Shown here: positions 38,168-49,116 of the stretch, piece by piece | How positions within the stretch are numbered: the first letter of the stretch is position 1 | How the letters are laid out: every line of letters begins with the position of its first letter | Source: Prochlorococcus marinus | GTDB taxonomy: Bacteria; Cyanobacteriota; Cyanobacteriia; PCC-6307; Cyanobiaceae | DNA length: 64,000 bases | Direction of reading: 5' to 3' | Assembly: GCF_001180305.1 (NCBI RefSeq) | Contig: NZ_CVSX01000042.1 | Location: 115,686 to 179,685, forward strand | Program-made: the position numbers and the translations under genes | Notes under the pieces: model-generated | Told to the model about the DNA's origin: nothing | The model's database searches: none | The model's input: only the letters and a program-made list of their open reading frames with translations

Positions 38168-40396
38168 TTATCCGAACTTACCTGAAGTTGATGCAATAAC
38201 AAAAGCACCGAATGTAAGTATATTCCCAATTGTGAAATGCGCTAGTCCAACTAATCTAGCTTGAACAATTGAAAGTGCAACTGGCTTATCTCTCCAGCCA
38301 ACAAGGTTAGCTATTGGTGTACGCTGATGTGCCCAAACTAATGTTTCAATTAATTCTTGCCAGTAACCACGCCATGATATTAGGAACATAAAACCTGTAG
38401 CCCAAACTAAGTGACCGAATAGGAACATCCAAGCCCAAGGAGATAGAGAATTTACTCCAAATGGATTATATCCATTAATAAGTTGAGCAGAATTTAACCA
38501 GAGATAATCTCTGAACCAACCCATAAGGTAAGTTCCTGATTCATTAAATTGTGCTACATTTCCCTGCCAAATTGCTAAGTGTTTCCAATGCCAGTAGAAA
38601 GTTACCCATGCTAGTAAATTTAATGCCCAGAACATAGCTAAGTACATAGCGTCCCAAGATGAACTATCACAAGTACCTCCACGTCCAGGTCCATCGCAAG
38701 GGAATGCATAACCTAAATCTTTCTTATCAGGTATTAATTTTGTTCCTCTAGCATCAAGTGCACCTTTTATAAGGATTAATGCAGTTGTATGAAGACCTAA
38801 AGCAATAGCATGGTGAACTAAGAAATCTGCAGGACCGATAGGTAAGAAAGCACTTAATGCATCTTGTCTATTGATAAGGTCCATCCAGTAGTGATTACCT
38901 GGCAATGAATTAGCTGCGAGACTTGCTGAACTTGTAGGATCCGATAATAAAGCGTTAAAGCCATACATCATCTTACCTTGAGCAGCTTGAACAAATTGAG
39001 CAAATACTGGCTCAATTAGAATTTGCTTTTCAGGATTACCAAAAGCCACAACAACATCGTTATGAACATAAATTCCAAGAGTATGGAATCCCAGCAACAT
39101 TGTTACCCAACTAAGGTGACTGATCAAAGCTTCCTTTGTTCCAAGTACTCTTGCTAGTACATTATCTTTATTTAATTCTGGATCATAATCTCTAACGAAG
39201 AAAATAGCACCGTGTGCGAAAGCTCCAACCATCAAGAACATTGCTATGTACTGATGATGACTATATAAAGCAGATTGTGTAGTGTAGTCCCTTGCAATGA
39301 AAGCATAAGAAGGAAGTGCTCCCATATGTTGAGCTACTAAAGAAGTTGCGACACCAAGTGATGCTAATGCTAGTCCAAGCTGGAAATGTAATGAATTATT
39401 TACAGTTTCATATATTCCATCGTGGTTAATTCCAAAACTACCTTTATGAGGATCATTAGGGTGTCTAGTATTATGAGCTTCTGTAATTTCTTTGAGGCTA
39501 TGACCAATACCAAAGGTATTTCTATACATATGACCAGCAATTACAAAAACTGTTCCAATCGCAATATGATGATGTGCAATATCAGTAAGCCATAATGCTT
39601 CACTTTGAGGATGAAGACCACCTAAGAAAGTAAAGATTGCTGTACCAGCTCCCTCAGCTGTTCCAAATACTTGATCTAGAGAATCAGGATTTTGGGCATA
39701 TGCACCCCAATTTAAAGTAAAGAAAGGCGCTAGTCCTGCAGGGTGTGGAAGCACTGTTAACCAGTTATCCCAACCTACATGCTGTCCTCTTGATTCAGGT
39801 ATAGCAACATGAACCAAATGACCTGTCCAAGCAATACTACTAAAACCAAATAACACCGCTAAATGATGATTTAATCTTGACTCTGCATTTTTAAACCAAG
39901 CTAGAGAAGGTCTGAATTTTGGCTGTAAGTGTAACCAACCTGCAAATAGAGTCCAACAAGCCAGAATACTCATGAATATTGAAGCTTGGAAGAGTTGTTC
40001 ATTAGTTCTCATTCCAATTGTGTACCACCAATGGTAGAGACCAGAGTAAGCTATGTTTACTGGACCACTAGCTCCAGCTTGTGTCATTGCTTCTGTGATA
40101 CCAGATCCAAAATGTGGATCCCAAATAGCATGAGCAATAGGACGAACGTGAGTTGGATCAAGTACAAACTGCTCGAAGTTACCTTGCCAAGCAATATGAA
40201 ATAAGTTACCAGCTACCCAGAGGGCAATTATTGCTAGATGACCAAAATGTGTAGAGAAAAGCTTCTGATAAAGCTTTTCTTCGGTCATACCATCATGACT
40301 TTCAAAGTCGTGAGCGGTAGCTATTCCGTACCATATTCGTCGGGTTGTAGGGTCCTGAGCTAGACCCTGGTTAAATGATGGAAATTTTGTTGCCAT
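38168..40396 (-). CDS. psaB: Photosystem I P700 apoprotein A2 (PsaB)
   Basis: A 742-residue core subunit of photosystem I carrying half of P700 and the A0/A1/FX carriers. It begins [20 protein letters not shown]. The FX-binding motif [12 protein letters not shown] provides two cysteines, followed by SSWDAMYLA. Eleven hydrophobic helices and many His residues for chlorophyll are visible. The gene follows psaA by 27 bases, the standard cyanobacterial psaAB order, and ends at a strong terminator. Confidence 0.99.
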
Positions 40397-40423
40397 TGAA
40401 TTAAAAAGGTGAAGTTCAGGTAA

Positions 40424-42727
40424 TTAGCCCAGGCCGAAAAGGCGAGCATGGAAGAAAGCCCATGTGGTAGCAATACCACCGACAAGGAAGTGTGTCACTC
40501 CTACTGCTCTACCCTGAGTGATAGATAAAGCCCTTGGCTGAATTGTTGGAGCAACTTTAAGTTTGTTGTGTGCCCAAACAATGGATTCGAATAATTCTTG
40601 CCAATATCCTCTTCCACTAAAGAGGAACATTAAACTGAATGCCCATATGAAGTGAGCTCCTAGGAACATCAAACCGTACATGCTTATGGATTGACCATAA
40701 CTTGTTAATACTTGAGAAGCTTGCGCCCAAAGGAAATCTCTTAACCAACCATTAATAGTAATGGAGCTTTGTGCGAAATTTCCACCAGTAAGTCCCCAAA
40801 CATCACTCTGCATTTTCCAAGAGAAGTGGAAAATAACTATTGATAAACAGTTATACATCCAGAAAAGAGCTAGAAACACGTGATCCCATGAAGAAACTTG
40901 GCATGTGCCGCCTCTTCCAGGACCATCACAAGGGAATCTAAATCCTAAAGAAGCTTTATCAGGGATCAACCTTGAACTTCTTGCGTAAAGTACTCCTTTG
41001 AGAAGTATCAAAACAGTTACGTGAATTTGGAAAGCATGAATATGATGAATCATTAAGTCAGCTGTACCTAATGGAATTGGAGCTATAGCAACCTTTCCAC
41101 CGACTTCTACTAAGCTTCCATTAAAAACTTCACTTAAAGCTTTGTGAGGTAAAGCTTCTGCAGTACCTGCCAAAAGAGAAGTTCCAACAGCAGATGCTTG
41201 AATACTCTGTACCCATTGAGCAAAAATTGGCTGCAGTTGGATTGCAGAATCACTAAACATATCTTGTGGTCTACCCAAAGCTCTCATAGTATCGTTGTGA
41301 ATATAGAGTCCGAAACTATGGAATCCTAACCACATACATACCCAGTTCAAGTGACTGATTAAGGCGTCTCTTGCTTTAAGGATTCTGTCTAATACGTTAT
41401 CAATATGTTTTGCTGGATCGTAATCTCTAACCATTGCAATTCCGGCATGCGCTCCTGCACCTACTATGAATAATCCTCCTATCCACATGTGATGAGTAAA
41501 TAACCCAAGAACTGTCATGTAGTCAGTAGCTATATATGGATATGGAGGCATCGCATACATGTGATGAGATACAAGTATGCTTATTGATCCAAGCATTGCT
41601 AGGTTAACCGCAAGCTGGGCATGTCTACTTTCTGCCATGAACTCAAAAAGACCTTGATGACCTTTAGGAGCAGGGAATAATATTGGGTCTCCTTGCTGTG
41701 AATCTAATATTTCTTTCATACTATGACCAATACCGTAATTGGTTCTATACATATGACCACCAATAATGGCTATTACACCAAAAGCTAAATGATGATGTGA
41801 AACATCAGTCATCCATAAGCTTCCTGTCACAGGGTTAAGCCCACCTTTGAAAGTAAGGAAGTCTGAGAAAGCTAACCAGTTTAAACTGAAGAAATTACCT
41901 GTACCACTTGCTAATCCTGGAAAAATCTGACCGATAATTTGTGGATCACAGAGTTGATGTGGCATAGGCATATCTGCAATAGTTGCTATCTCTTTACCGT
42001 TAATAACTAAAGGAGAGCCTGCATCAATAGCATCTAAGAGAGCTGCAGTAGGAGCTCCGATATGAATACAATGCCCTGCCCATGCCAAAGATCCTAGTCC
42101 AACCAAACCAGCTATATGGTGGTTAAGCATAGACTCAATGTCTTGGAACCATTCCATTTTTGGAGCGGCTTTGTGATAGTGAAAAATTCCAGCATGAAGC
42201 ATAAGTGCAGCCATTACTACAGCACCTATTGCTAAAGCCATCAGTTCACTCTCATTAGTAATTCCCCATGCTCGCCACATGTGAAATATACCTGAACTGA
42301 TTTGAATACCGTTGTAATTAGCACCAAGATCAGCATTTAGCATTTCTTGACCAACGATTGCCCAAACTTGCTGAGCACCTGGTTTGACATGAGTTGGATC
42401 AGCTAACCAACCTGAATAATTAGAAAATCTTGCTCCATGGAAAAATGCAGCACTCATCCATATAAAAATGACTGCAAGATGTCCAAAATGAGCTGAAAAG
42501 ATTTTTCTTGTTGCTTCTTCAGCATCGCCTGTATGCACATCAAAATCATGTGCATCAGCATGCAAATTCCAGATCCAAGTTGTAGTTTTTGGACCTTTAG
42601 ATAATTTACTTGACCAGAAACCTGGCTTATCTAATTTGGCAAAATCAATAGGTCTTGGATCGGCCTTAACAGGATCCTCCAAAACTTTTTTGTTTTTTTC
42701 TCCACTTTCTGGTGGGCTGATGGTCAT
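40424..42727 (-). CDS. psaA: Photosystem I P700 apoprotein A1 (PsaA)
   Basis: A 767-residue photosystem I core subunit, partner of PsaB in the P700 heterodimer. It begins [19 protein letters not shown] and carries the FX motif [12 protein letters not shown] and the usual [20 protein letters not shown] end. A good ribosome binding site GAGGTG sits before the ATG. It is the first gene of psaAB; the 330-base upstream spacer presumably carries its light-responsive promoter. Confidence 0.99.
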   Translation of the reverse strand: MTISPPESGEKNKKVLEDPVKADPRPIDFAKLDKPGFWSSKLSKGPKTTTWIWNLHADAHDFDVHTGDAEEATRKIFSAHFGHLAVIFIWMSAAFFHGARFSNYSGWLADPTHVKPGAQQVWAIVGQEMLNADLGANYNGIQISSGIFHMWRAWGITNESELMALAIGAVVMAALMLHAGIFHYHKAAPKMEWFQDIESMLNHHIAGLVGLGSLAWAGHCIHIGAPTAALLDAIDAGSPLVINGKEIATIADMPMPHQLCDPQIIGQIFPGLASGTGNFFSLNWLAFSDFLTFKGGLNPVTGSLWMTDVSHHHLAFGVIAIIGGHMYRTNYGIGHSMKEILDSQQGDPILFPAPKGHQGLFEFMAESRHAQLAVNLAMLGSISILVSHHMYAMPPYPYIATDYMTVLGLFTHHMWIGGLFIVGAGAHAGIAMVRDYDPAKHIDNVLDRILKARDALISHLNWVCMWLGFHSFGLYIHNDTMRALGRPQDMFSDSAIQLQPIFAQWVQSIQASAVGTSLLAGTAEALPHKALSEVFNGSLVEVGGKVAIAPIPLGTADLMIHHIHAFQIHVTVLILLKGVLYARSSRLIPDKASLGFRFPCDGPGRGGTCQVSSWDHVFLALFWMYNCLSIVIFHFSWKMQSDVWGLTGGNFAQSSITINGWLRDFLWAQASQVLTSYGQSISMYGLMFLGAHFIWAFSLMFLFSGRGYWQELFESIVWAHNKLKVAPTIQPRALSITQGRAVGVTHFLVGGIATTWAFFHARLFGLG

Positions 42728-43061
42728 CTAGCACCTCGAAAATAATTGACATTAAAGCCGATTGATCGGATCTTGAACTTACTTTAAATAATAATGTTCA
42801 AGAAAACGAATCCTCCGGAACTTTAGATATTCGTTTCAAAAATAATAGGGCAAAGATTCTTTCGTTATGCATTAACGTAACAAATGTTCTAATGATTGTT
42901 ACTATATGAATATTTTGTTAAATTCTAGTCTATGACTAAATTATGAGTATTTTTACTCAAATTTTATATAAATTTCTTAAATTTTTTTTTATATTTCAAA
43001 GAAAATTTTTTAAATCCATCGACAGGATATAATTTCAACGTAACTATCAATAGTTTCTGAT
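42728..43061. promoter_or_regulatory. psaA upstream region
   Basis: About 330 bases without a protein gene between psaA (minus) and the CbiG-CobJ gene (plus). Direct inspection shows an imperfect palindrome CGTTATGCATTAACG at 42863-42877, about 140 bases from the psaA ATG, a CCGATTGATCGG near-palindrome close to the gene, and strongly AT-rich DNA at the far end. The psaA leader may be long. I searched for a direct-repeat HLR1 box and found no exact copy. Confidence 0.45.
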
Positions 43062-44864
43062 TTGGAAGGAATTGCTATAGGTCTATCTAATACTTCAAAA
43101 GAAATTTTAAAGAGGCTTAAAAAAACGGAATTTGTAAAAGAAATATATATTGCAGGTTCTTCAAATGATAATGGAAAGGAAAATGAACTTATTCAAGTCC
43201 AAAAACCTAGAGAAATCTTACTTAAAAAATGGCCGGAGATAGATTTAATAATTTTTATAGGCTCAATTGCCGCATCAATACGCATAATAAATTCTTTTTT
43301 AACATCTAAAGATCAAGATCCAGGTGTAATAGTTATAGATAACAAATGTTCCAAGATAGTTCCTTTAATTGGCTTACATCAGTCAAATACGCAAAATATT
43401 GCATGTCAAATTGCTAGTTTACTTGGTGGCGAAATTATAGAAACTAATAATTCTAATGATCAAAGCTTCTTAAGTCTTGATGCATTTGGGAATCAATGGG
43501 GTTGGAAAAGATCTGGCAACACAAAAGATTGGTCAAAACTTGTAATTAAACAAGCCAAGAACGAAGAAATATTTTGCAAACAATTATCTGGTAATAACTT
43601 ATGGAAAACTTCAGAATCCGGAGAGATTATTAATCAAATTAATGAGACAGAAACTGAAAAACCAGATTCAACATTTTATGTGAGTATATTCGAAAATAAT
43701 GAAAGAAATTGGCATCCTCCCGTACTATGGATTGGCATTGGATGTGAAAGAAATACAAGCAAAGAATTAATAGCAAATTCTCTAAATAATTTTTTGGAGT
43801 CAGGAAATTTATCACAGCAATCAATTGCGGGATTTGCAACTATTGATATTAAAAAAGATGAGAAAGGAATATTAGAACTTTCTGAAGAAAAAAACTTGCC
43901 TATAAAGTTTTTTAGTAAAAAAGATCTTTCAAAAATAATAGTTCCAAATCCATCTAATGTCGTGCAAAAGGAAATTGGCACCCCTTCCGTAGCAGAAGCC
44001 TCTTGCTTACTTGCAGCAGGAGAAGACTCAAAATTATTAGAAGAAAAAAGAATTTTTAAAAATCAATCTGGGGCAGTAACTATCGCTGTAGCAGAATCAA
44101 AAAATCAATATAATCCAACCCATGGCGAAATACATATTATTGGAAGTGGGCCTGGTGATATTTCCTTCCTAACCAATGATGCAAAAAAAGCACTTTCAAG
44201 ATGTTCTGTTTGGATCGGATACAAAATGTATTTAGATTTAATTAAGACCTTAAAAAGGAGTGACCAAGTTTTAATTGAAAGTAAACTTACTGAAGAAAAA
44301 GAGAGATGTAGTAAAGCCATTAAACTAGCCGAGGAAGGAATAAAAGTGGCTTTAATTTCTTCAGGTGAATCTGGATTTTATGGCATGGCTGGTTTACTTT
44401 TAGAATTGCTTCAAAAACTCAAAAAAGAATATAGACCTTACTTTCAAATACATCCAGGTATAAGTAGTATGCAATTAGCAGCTGCTATTAGTGGAGCACC
44501 ACTAATGAATGACTTTTGTTCAATAAGCTTAAGCGATAAATTAACTCCATGGTCTTTAATTGAAAAAAGAATTGAAGGTGCTCTTGTGGGTGACTTTGTA
44601 ATAGCTTTATTTAATCCTCAATCCATTGAAAGAAATTGGCAACTAAAAAGTGCAATTGATCTATGTTTAAAATCCAGAAAAGGGGATACCCCCGTTTTAA
44701 TAGCTAGACAGGTAGGGAGAGATAATCAATCTAAAAACTTTTCCACTTTAAACACAATTCCTTTTGAAGAAATTGATATGTTGTCAATAATTATTATTGG
44801 CAATTCTCAAACCACTTTATTAGAAGAAATATTTCTTACTCCAAGAGGGTATTTACAAAATTAA
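43062..44864 (+). CDS. cobJ: Fused CbiG / precorrin-3B C17-methyltransferase (CobJ/CbiH)
   Basis: A 600-residue two-part corrin enzyme. Residues 1-345 form the CbiG-type half: an N-terminal DLIIFIGSIAASIRIIN region and a C-terminal WIGIGCERNTSKELI with GTPSVAEASCLLAAG. From about 350 the CobJ/CbiH methyltransferase begins with IHIIGSGPGD and LISSGESGFYGMAG, and ends in IIIGNSQTTL. It thus combines the ring-opening/delta-lactone function with C17 methylation in the pathway to (pseudo)cobalamin. The start is TTG; no ATG fits the conserved N-terminus. It is a lone cob gene here. Confidence 0.93.
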   Translation: MEGIAIGLSNTSKEILKRLKKTEFVKEIYIAGSSNDNGKENELIQVQKPREILLKKWPEIDLIIFIGSIAASIRIINSFLTSKDQDPGVIVIDNKCSKIVPLIGLHQSNTQNIACQIASLLGGEIIETNNSNDQSFLSLDAFGNQWGWKRSGNTKDWSKLVIKQAKNEEIFCKQLSGNNLWKTSESGEIINQINETETEKPDSTFYVSIFENNERNWHPPVLWIGIGCERNTSKELIANSLNNFLESGNLSQQSIAGFATIDIKKDEKGILELSEEKNLPIKFFSKKDLSKIIVPNPSNVVQKEIGTPSVAEASCLLAAGEDSKLLEEKRIFKNQSGAVTIAVAESKNQYNPTHGEIHIIGSGPGDISFLTNDAKKALSRCSVWIGYKMYLDLIKTLKRSDQVLIESKLTEEKERCSKAIKLAEEGIKVALISSGESGFYGMAGLLLELLQKLKKEYRPYFQIHPGISSMQLAAAISGAPLMNDFCSISLSDKLTPWSLIEKRIEGALVGDFVIALFNPQSIERNWQLKSAIDLCLKSRKGDTPVLIARQVGRDNQSKNFSTLNTIPFEEIDMLSIIIIGNSQTTLLEEIFLTPRGYLQN

Positions 44865-44955
44865 GCTTAAATAATTCATTATTAACTAGAAAATATATTT
44901 TTTGCTTTTTTCTAATAAGAATACTAATCTTCTATAAAAGAATTAAGAAAATTAA

Positions 44956-45756
44956 TTGAAAAATATTGGTTTAATTTTGTTTGATATAGATGGGGTAATC
45001 CGCAGCGTAGAAAATAGTTATAGGCTGTCATTAAAGAAAACAGTTTACAAATTTTCCAGATGGGAGCCAAGTTATTTAGATATTGATAATGCAAAAAATG
45101 AGGGGATATGGAATAATGACTGGGATTTAAGTTTGGAGCTTATAAAAAGAAGAATAAAAAAAAAGAACTTAAACCTTGAAATTCCCTCAAGAGAGGCAAT
45201 AGTAAATTGTTTTGGAGAGTTTTACTTTGGTGGAGATCCAAGTAAAGATTCGAAAAGTTGGTCTGGATTCATAACAAATGAAGAGTTATTAGTTGATAAA
45301 AAGTTTTTTGATTTTTTAGAAAGCAAAGGAATAATTTGGGGTTTTGTTAGTGGGGCAGAGTCTGCTTCTGCAAAATTCGTTTTAGAAAAAAGACTTGGAC
45401 TTAAATCACCGCCATTAATATCTATGGAAGATGCCCCTGACAAGCCTAATCCTAGAGGTTTTATTAAATTATCAAAAAAGCTTCTAGGAAATAAACTCGG
45501 CGAATCAAATATTCCAATTGCATACGTAGGAGATACTATTGCAGATATAAATACAGTTATAAATGCTAGAAAAGAAATCCCATCTCAGAAATTCATAAGT
45601 ATTGGAATAGCTCCCCCTCATTTACATCTAAATTCTCGATTAAAAGAACGTAATTTTTACGAAGCAAATCTTAAAAATGCCGGCGCTGATTTGATTTTAA
45701 ATTCTATTTATGACCTTAAAGATATTAATCTTGACTTGATTAAAAACAAATATTAA
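44956..45756 (+). CDS. HAD superfamily phosphatase, TIGR01548-like
   Basis: A 266-residue HAD hydrolase. Motif I is LFDIDGVIRSV with nucleophile D10 and D12; motif II is GFVSGAESASAKF; the motif III lysine is in the DKPNPRGF block; motif IV is YVGDTIADINTV. The cap is of the C1 helical type. The pattern matches the cyanobacterial HAD-IA TIGR01548 group, sometimes annotated with histidine-synthesis genes; the substrate is unknown. The start is TTG at 44956 (LKNIGLILF), the only start before motif I. Confidence 0.82.
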   Translation: MKNIGLILFDIDGVIRSVENSYRLSLKKTVYKFSRWEPSYLDIDNAKNEGIWNNDWDLSLELIKRRIKKKNLNLEIPSREAIVNCFGEFYFGGDPSKDSKSWSGFITNEELLVDKKFFDFLESKGIIWGFVSGAESASAKFVLEKRLGLKSPPLISMEDAPDKPNPRGFIKLSKKLLGNKLGESNIPIAYVGDTIADINTVINARKEIPSQKFISIGIAPPHLHLNSRLKERNFYEANLKNAGADLILNSIYDLKDINLDLIKNKY

Positions 45757-45781
45757 TTAAAAAAATTTCTTAATTAAATAC

Positions 45782-45869
45782 GGAGAGGGAGGGATTCGAA
45801 CCCTCGACAAAAGTTACCTCCTGTAACTCCTTAGCAGGGAGCCGCTTTCAACCACTCAGCCACCTCTCC
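45782..45869 (-). tRNA. tRNA-Ser (GCT anticodon)
   Basis: An 88-base class II tRNA on the minus strand. The acceptor stem pairs GGAGAGG with CCTCTCC-type ends, and the anticodon arm CTCC-CTGCTAA-GGAG gives anticodon GCT (reads AGC/AGT, serine). A long variable arm (TTACAGGAGGTAA) is typical of serine tRNAs, followed by T arm GAGGG-TTCGAAT-CCCTC. No CCA is encoded. It lies between the HAD gene and alr. Confidence 0.96.
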
Positions 45870-45930
45870 AGTTCTTATACATTATCAATTTTTTTGCAAA
45901 CATTCAAAATTCTTTATTTAATCGAAATGT

Positions 45931-47130
45931 CTAATCGACTTGAACTCTAGGCAATCTATTTTTAAAAGAACAAAGAATTTCCCATGGAATAGTGTTAGAT
46001 TCTTTTGCCCAATCAATAGGGGAAATTGATTTATCTCCGTCAGATCCTAGCAATACTACCGTACTCCCAATCTTAATCCGATTTGAGCCCGTTATGTCCA
46101 CCATCATTTGATCCATAGTTATAGAACCTACTTGAGGGTAGAGTTGATTATCGTGAATAACTTTTATCTTTCCAGAAAGATTTCTTGGGACTCCATCTGC
46201 ATAACCAATACTTAATACAGCTAATTTAGTTTTTCTACTAGTAACAAATTTCCCTCCATAACTTACACCTACACCTTCATCAATAATTCTTATAAAAGCT
46301 ACTTTAACCTTCAGAAATAAAGCTGGCTTAAGAGATAAGTTTTTACCTATTTTTGTTAGAGGATTATATCCATACATAGATAGCCCAATTCGTACCATAT
46401 TAAAATGAAAATCTTTATTAAGAAGCATGCCTGCAGAATTAGCTAAGTGAATCTTGATATTATGATCTCTATCAACATTAATTTGCTTAAGTAATTTCTG
46501 AAACTTCTGCTTTTGTAGTTGAGTATTACTTAATGGATCTAATGAATTATGTTCATCAGCAGATGATAAATGACTATATATGCCTTCTATAGAAATATTT
46601 TCAAAAGATTTTATTTTTTCAAATTGTTGAACAAACTTATTACATGAAAATCCTAATCTTGACATTCCAGTATCAACTTTAAGATGTAATGCAAATTTCA
46701 ACTTATAATACTTACCAATATTATTACAAATTAAACATTCCCTAATACTACTAATAGTTGGCATAAGATCATTTTTCAAGCATATTGTTAAATCCCTTTT
46801 CGTATACAAATTTCCTAGGATAAGAATTGGTTTTTTAACTCCAGAAGAACGAAGCCGAATACCTTCTTTTAAAGTAGCAACTCCTAATTGCGAAGCTCCA
46901 CCTTTAATAGCATATTCTGAGACTAGTTTGGCATCATGTCCATATCCATCCGCTTTAACAACTGCCATAAATTCGCAATTTTTTCTTAATTTAGATCTTA
47001 ACTGCCTTACATTTGTCTCTAGAGCTTTACCTTTAACCTCAATCCATGCTCTTTGTTTTTGATCAATATTTTCTTCAAAAATTGCATGTTTGTCAAAATT
47101 AATTCCCTGGCTTTTTTGCTGAATTTGCAT
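45931..47130 (-). CDS. alr: Alanine racemase
   Basis: A 399-residue PLP enzyme making D-alanine for peptidoglycan. K59 in AVVKADGYGHD is the PLP lysine; the second catalytic base, Tyr, is in GVSYGGKF. LSIGYADGVPRNLSG and VGSITMDQMMVD are also characteristic. The N-terminal 30 residues are non-conserved and the true start may be slightly downstream. The gene diverges from the HNH nuclease gene; the tRNA-Ser lies 61 bases beyond its stop. Confidence 0.95.
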   Translation of the reverse strand: MQIQQKSQGINFDKHAIFEENIDQKQRAWIEVKGKALETNVRQLRSKLRKNCEFMAVVKADGYGHDAKLVSEYAIKGGASQLGVATLKEGIRLRSSGVKKPILILGNLYTKRDLTICLKNDLMPTISSIRECLICNNIGKYYKLKFALHLKVDTGMSRLGFSCNKFVQQFEKIKSFENISIEGIYSHLSSADEHNSLDPLSNTQLQKQKFQKLLKQINVDRDHNIKIHLANSAGMLLNKDFHFNMVRIGLSMYGYNPLTKIGKNLSLKPALFLKVKVAFIRIIDEGVGVSYGGKFVTSRKTKLAVLSIGYADGVPRNLSGKIKVIHDNQLYPQVGSITMDQMMVDITGSNRIKIGSTVVLLGSDGDKSISPIDWAKESNTIPWEILCSFKNRLPRVQVD

Positions 47131-47198
47131 TAACTTTGCACAATTATGTGCGCTTATTAAAATATACAGTTAGCATGACATGTAAATTGTATTTTGAC

Positions 47199-47705
47199 AT
47201 GGGTCAGACTCTAGTTTTAAATGCATCTTATGAACCCTTAAACATCACTTCTTGGCGAAGAGCTGTTATTTTGATGATCAAAGGGAAAGCAGAAAGTTTA
47301 GAAGAAGATAAATCTTATTCGATACATTGCGGCAAAAAATTACCTACGGTTATAAGACTTCGTTACTATGTAAAAGTACCTTATAGAGAAGTTTCTTTAA
47401 CAAGAAAAAATATTCTTTTAAGGGATAATAGTAGTTGCCAATACTGTAACTATAGAGGTAGTGATTTATCAATAGATCATGTTTTACCAAGAAGTAGAGG
47501 TGGAACTGATAATTGGGAGAATGTTACTACTGCATGTCTTAGATGTAATGTACAAAAAGGTAACCGAACTCCTGAAGAGGCAAAAATGCCTTTAAAACGG
47601 AAGCCTTACCGTCCTTTAAGTAATCTAAATTTTGAAGCTACAAGACAAATTGACTCTGGCAAGCATAAAGAATGGAGTAAATACGTTATTGGGGTAACGA
47701 TCTAA
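47199..47705 (+). CDS. HNH endonuclease family protein
   Basis: A 168-residue protein from the chosen ATG (MGQTLVLNASYEPLNITSW), which is the conserved cyanobacterial start; a longer reading to 47136 overlaps the alr promoter and is not favoured. The HNH fold has CQYC and CLRC zinc pairs around LSIDHVLPRSRGGTDNWENV, with the catalytic His in DHV. Stand-alone HNH proteins of this type are widespread in cyanobacteria; their target is unknown and no intron or mobile element surrounds it. It converges on prfA with 14 bases between. Confidence 0.88.
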   Translation: MGQTLVLNASYEPLNITSWRRAVILMIKGKAESLEEDKSYSIHCGKKLPTVIRLRYYVKVPYREVSLTRKNILLRDNSSCQYCNYRGSDLSIDHVLPRSRGGTDNWENVTTACLRCNVQKGNRTPEEAKMPLKRKPYRPLSNLNFEATRQIDSGKHKEWSKYVIGVTI

Positions 47706-47719
47706 TTCAGACTATAATT

Positions 47720-48814
47720 TTAATTGACTCCGTTATTAAAATCTTCCATCATTCTTTTTTGTTCTTGTGCTACACATGCATTAATTACTTCTTCCAATTG
47801 ACCAGCCAGAATTGGCTCTAGCGAAAAATTGGAGCCCAATCGATGATCAGTTGTCCTATTGTCTTTAAAATTATAAGTTCTTATTTTTTCACTCCTATCC
47901 CCTGTTCCAACCTGAGATAGCCTTTCTGATCTCTCTTGGGCATTAGCTTCTTTTAATTGAATTTCATATAATTTAGCTCTTAAAATTTCCATTGCTCGTT
48001 CACGATTTTGCAATTGTGATCTCTCTTGGGTACAAAAAACTCTTATTCCAGTAGGTTTGTGTAGTAAATCAATAGCAGTCTCTACCTTATTAACATTTTG
48101 ACCACCTGCGCCCCCTGATCTGGCTGTGCCAACTTCTAAATCAGTTGGATCAATCTTAACCTCAACAGGATCAGCCTCAGGCATTACAGCAACTGTAGCA
48201 GTAGAGGTATGAACCCTGCCTTGAGATTCAGTAGCTGGGACTCTTTGAACTCTATGTACTCCAGCTTCGAATTTGAGTTGACTATATACAGAATCTCCTT
48301 TAACAGATATAACTAACTCTTTGAATCCACCCATATCTGATTCTGAAGAACTTACAGGTTTTACAGACCATCCAATTTTTTGTCCATATCTCTCATACAT
48401 TCTTGCTAAATCACCCGCCCATATACAAGCCTCATTACCTCCAGCACCTGCTCTGATTTCTAACATTACACTTCTTTCATCTCTTGGATCTTTAGGTAAT
48501 AAGGCGATTGTAGTTTTTTGAATAAGCAGATTTTTTAATTCCTCTAAATTTGTTAACTCCTCATTTATTAGAGATTCCATCTCTTTATCATTTCTATTTT
48601 CTTTTAATAGATTTTTCGAATCTTCAATTTCCTTATCAGTATCAAGCAACTTATTAAAATCAATTACTAAGGGTTCCAATTTTGACCTTTCTCTTGAAAT
48701 TGATTCTAGTTTTTTGGGATTATTAGCTATATCAGGATCTGCAAGCTGAACTTCCAAATTTTCAAAACTTTCTGAAGCAGTTTTCAACCTTGCAATTAGT
48801 GTTGAGTATTCCAA
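47720..48814 (-). CDS. prfA: Peptide chain release factor 1
   Basis: A 364-residue class I release factor recognising UAA and UAG. The GGQ motif lies in [17 protein letters not shown], and the codon-recognition region is around the [18 protein letters not shown] block, where PxT is present as PAT for RF1 type. Length is normal. It is the last gene of the long ribosomal run, 28 bases after rpmE. Confidence 0.97.
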   Translation of the reverse strand: MEYSTLIARLKTASESFENLEVQLADPDIANNPKKLESISRERSKLEPLVIDFNKLLDTDKEIEDSKNLLKENRNDKEMESLINEELTNLEELKNLLIQKTTIALLPKDPRDERSVMLEIRAGAGGNEACIWAGDLARMYERYGQKIGWSVKPVSSSESDMGGFKELVISVKGDSVYSQLKFEAGVHRVQRVPATESQGRVHTSTATVAVMPEADPVEVKIDPTDLEVGTARSGGAGGQNVNKVETAIDLLHKPTGIRVFCTQERSQLQNRERAMEILRAKLYEIQLKEANAQERSERLSQVGTGDRSEKIRTYNFKDNRTTDHRLGSNFSLEPILAGQLEEVINACVAQEQKRMMEDFNNGVN

Positions 48815-48842
48815 TTGAAATTATGCTTAATTTTCTATAAAT

Positions 48843-49103
48843 TTATTTATTAGAATTTTCTTCTTCTTTTTTTTCCTTTGATGTAGCTGAACTAGCTGAA
48901 CCCATTCCATATTTTTTCATAAACCTATCAACTCTACCTTCGGTATCAAGAATTTTTTGAGTTCCAGTAAAGAAAGGATGATTACCACTCCATACATCAA
49001 CATGTAATTCAGGCTGAGTTGAACCTGTTGTCATTACAACTTCTCCATTACAAATAACTTTTGCATCTGGATACCATTTTGGATGGATTTCTGATTTTGG
49101 CAT
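48843..49103 (-). CDS. rpmE: 50S ribosomal protein L31, zinc-free type
   Basis: An 86-residue L31 beginning MPKSEIHPKWYPDAKVIC, with HPFFTGTQKILDTEGRVDRF and a Ser/Lys/Glu-rich tail. The start is this ATG; a longer reading to 49163 overlaps rpsI and is rejected. The zinc-binding form has four cysteines; only one Cys (in VICNG) is present, so this is the Cys-minus type. It follows rpsI by 13 bases. Confidence 0.95.
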   Translation of the reverse strand: MPKSEIHPKWYPDAKVICNGEVVMTTGSTQPELHVDVWSGNHPFFTGTQKILDTEGRVDRFMKKYGMGSASSATSKEKKEEENSNK

Positions 49104-49116
49104 AATTAAAATTCCT

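Noticed and set aside
42728..43061. HLR1-type RpaB box before psaA or psaI
   Set aside because: GTTAC-like halves occur, but the spacing of the second half is wrong and several conserved bases do not match.
47136..47198. Upstream start for the HNH protein
   Set aside because: It adds 21 non-conserved residues that lie in the alr promoter region; MGQTLVLNASYEPLN is the natural start.
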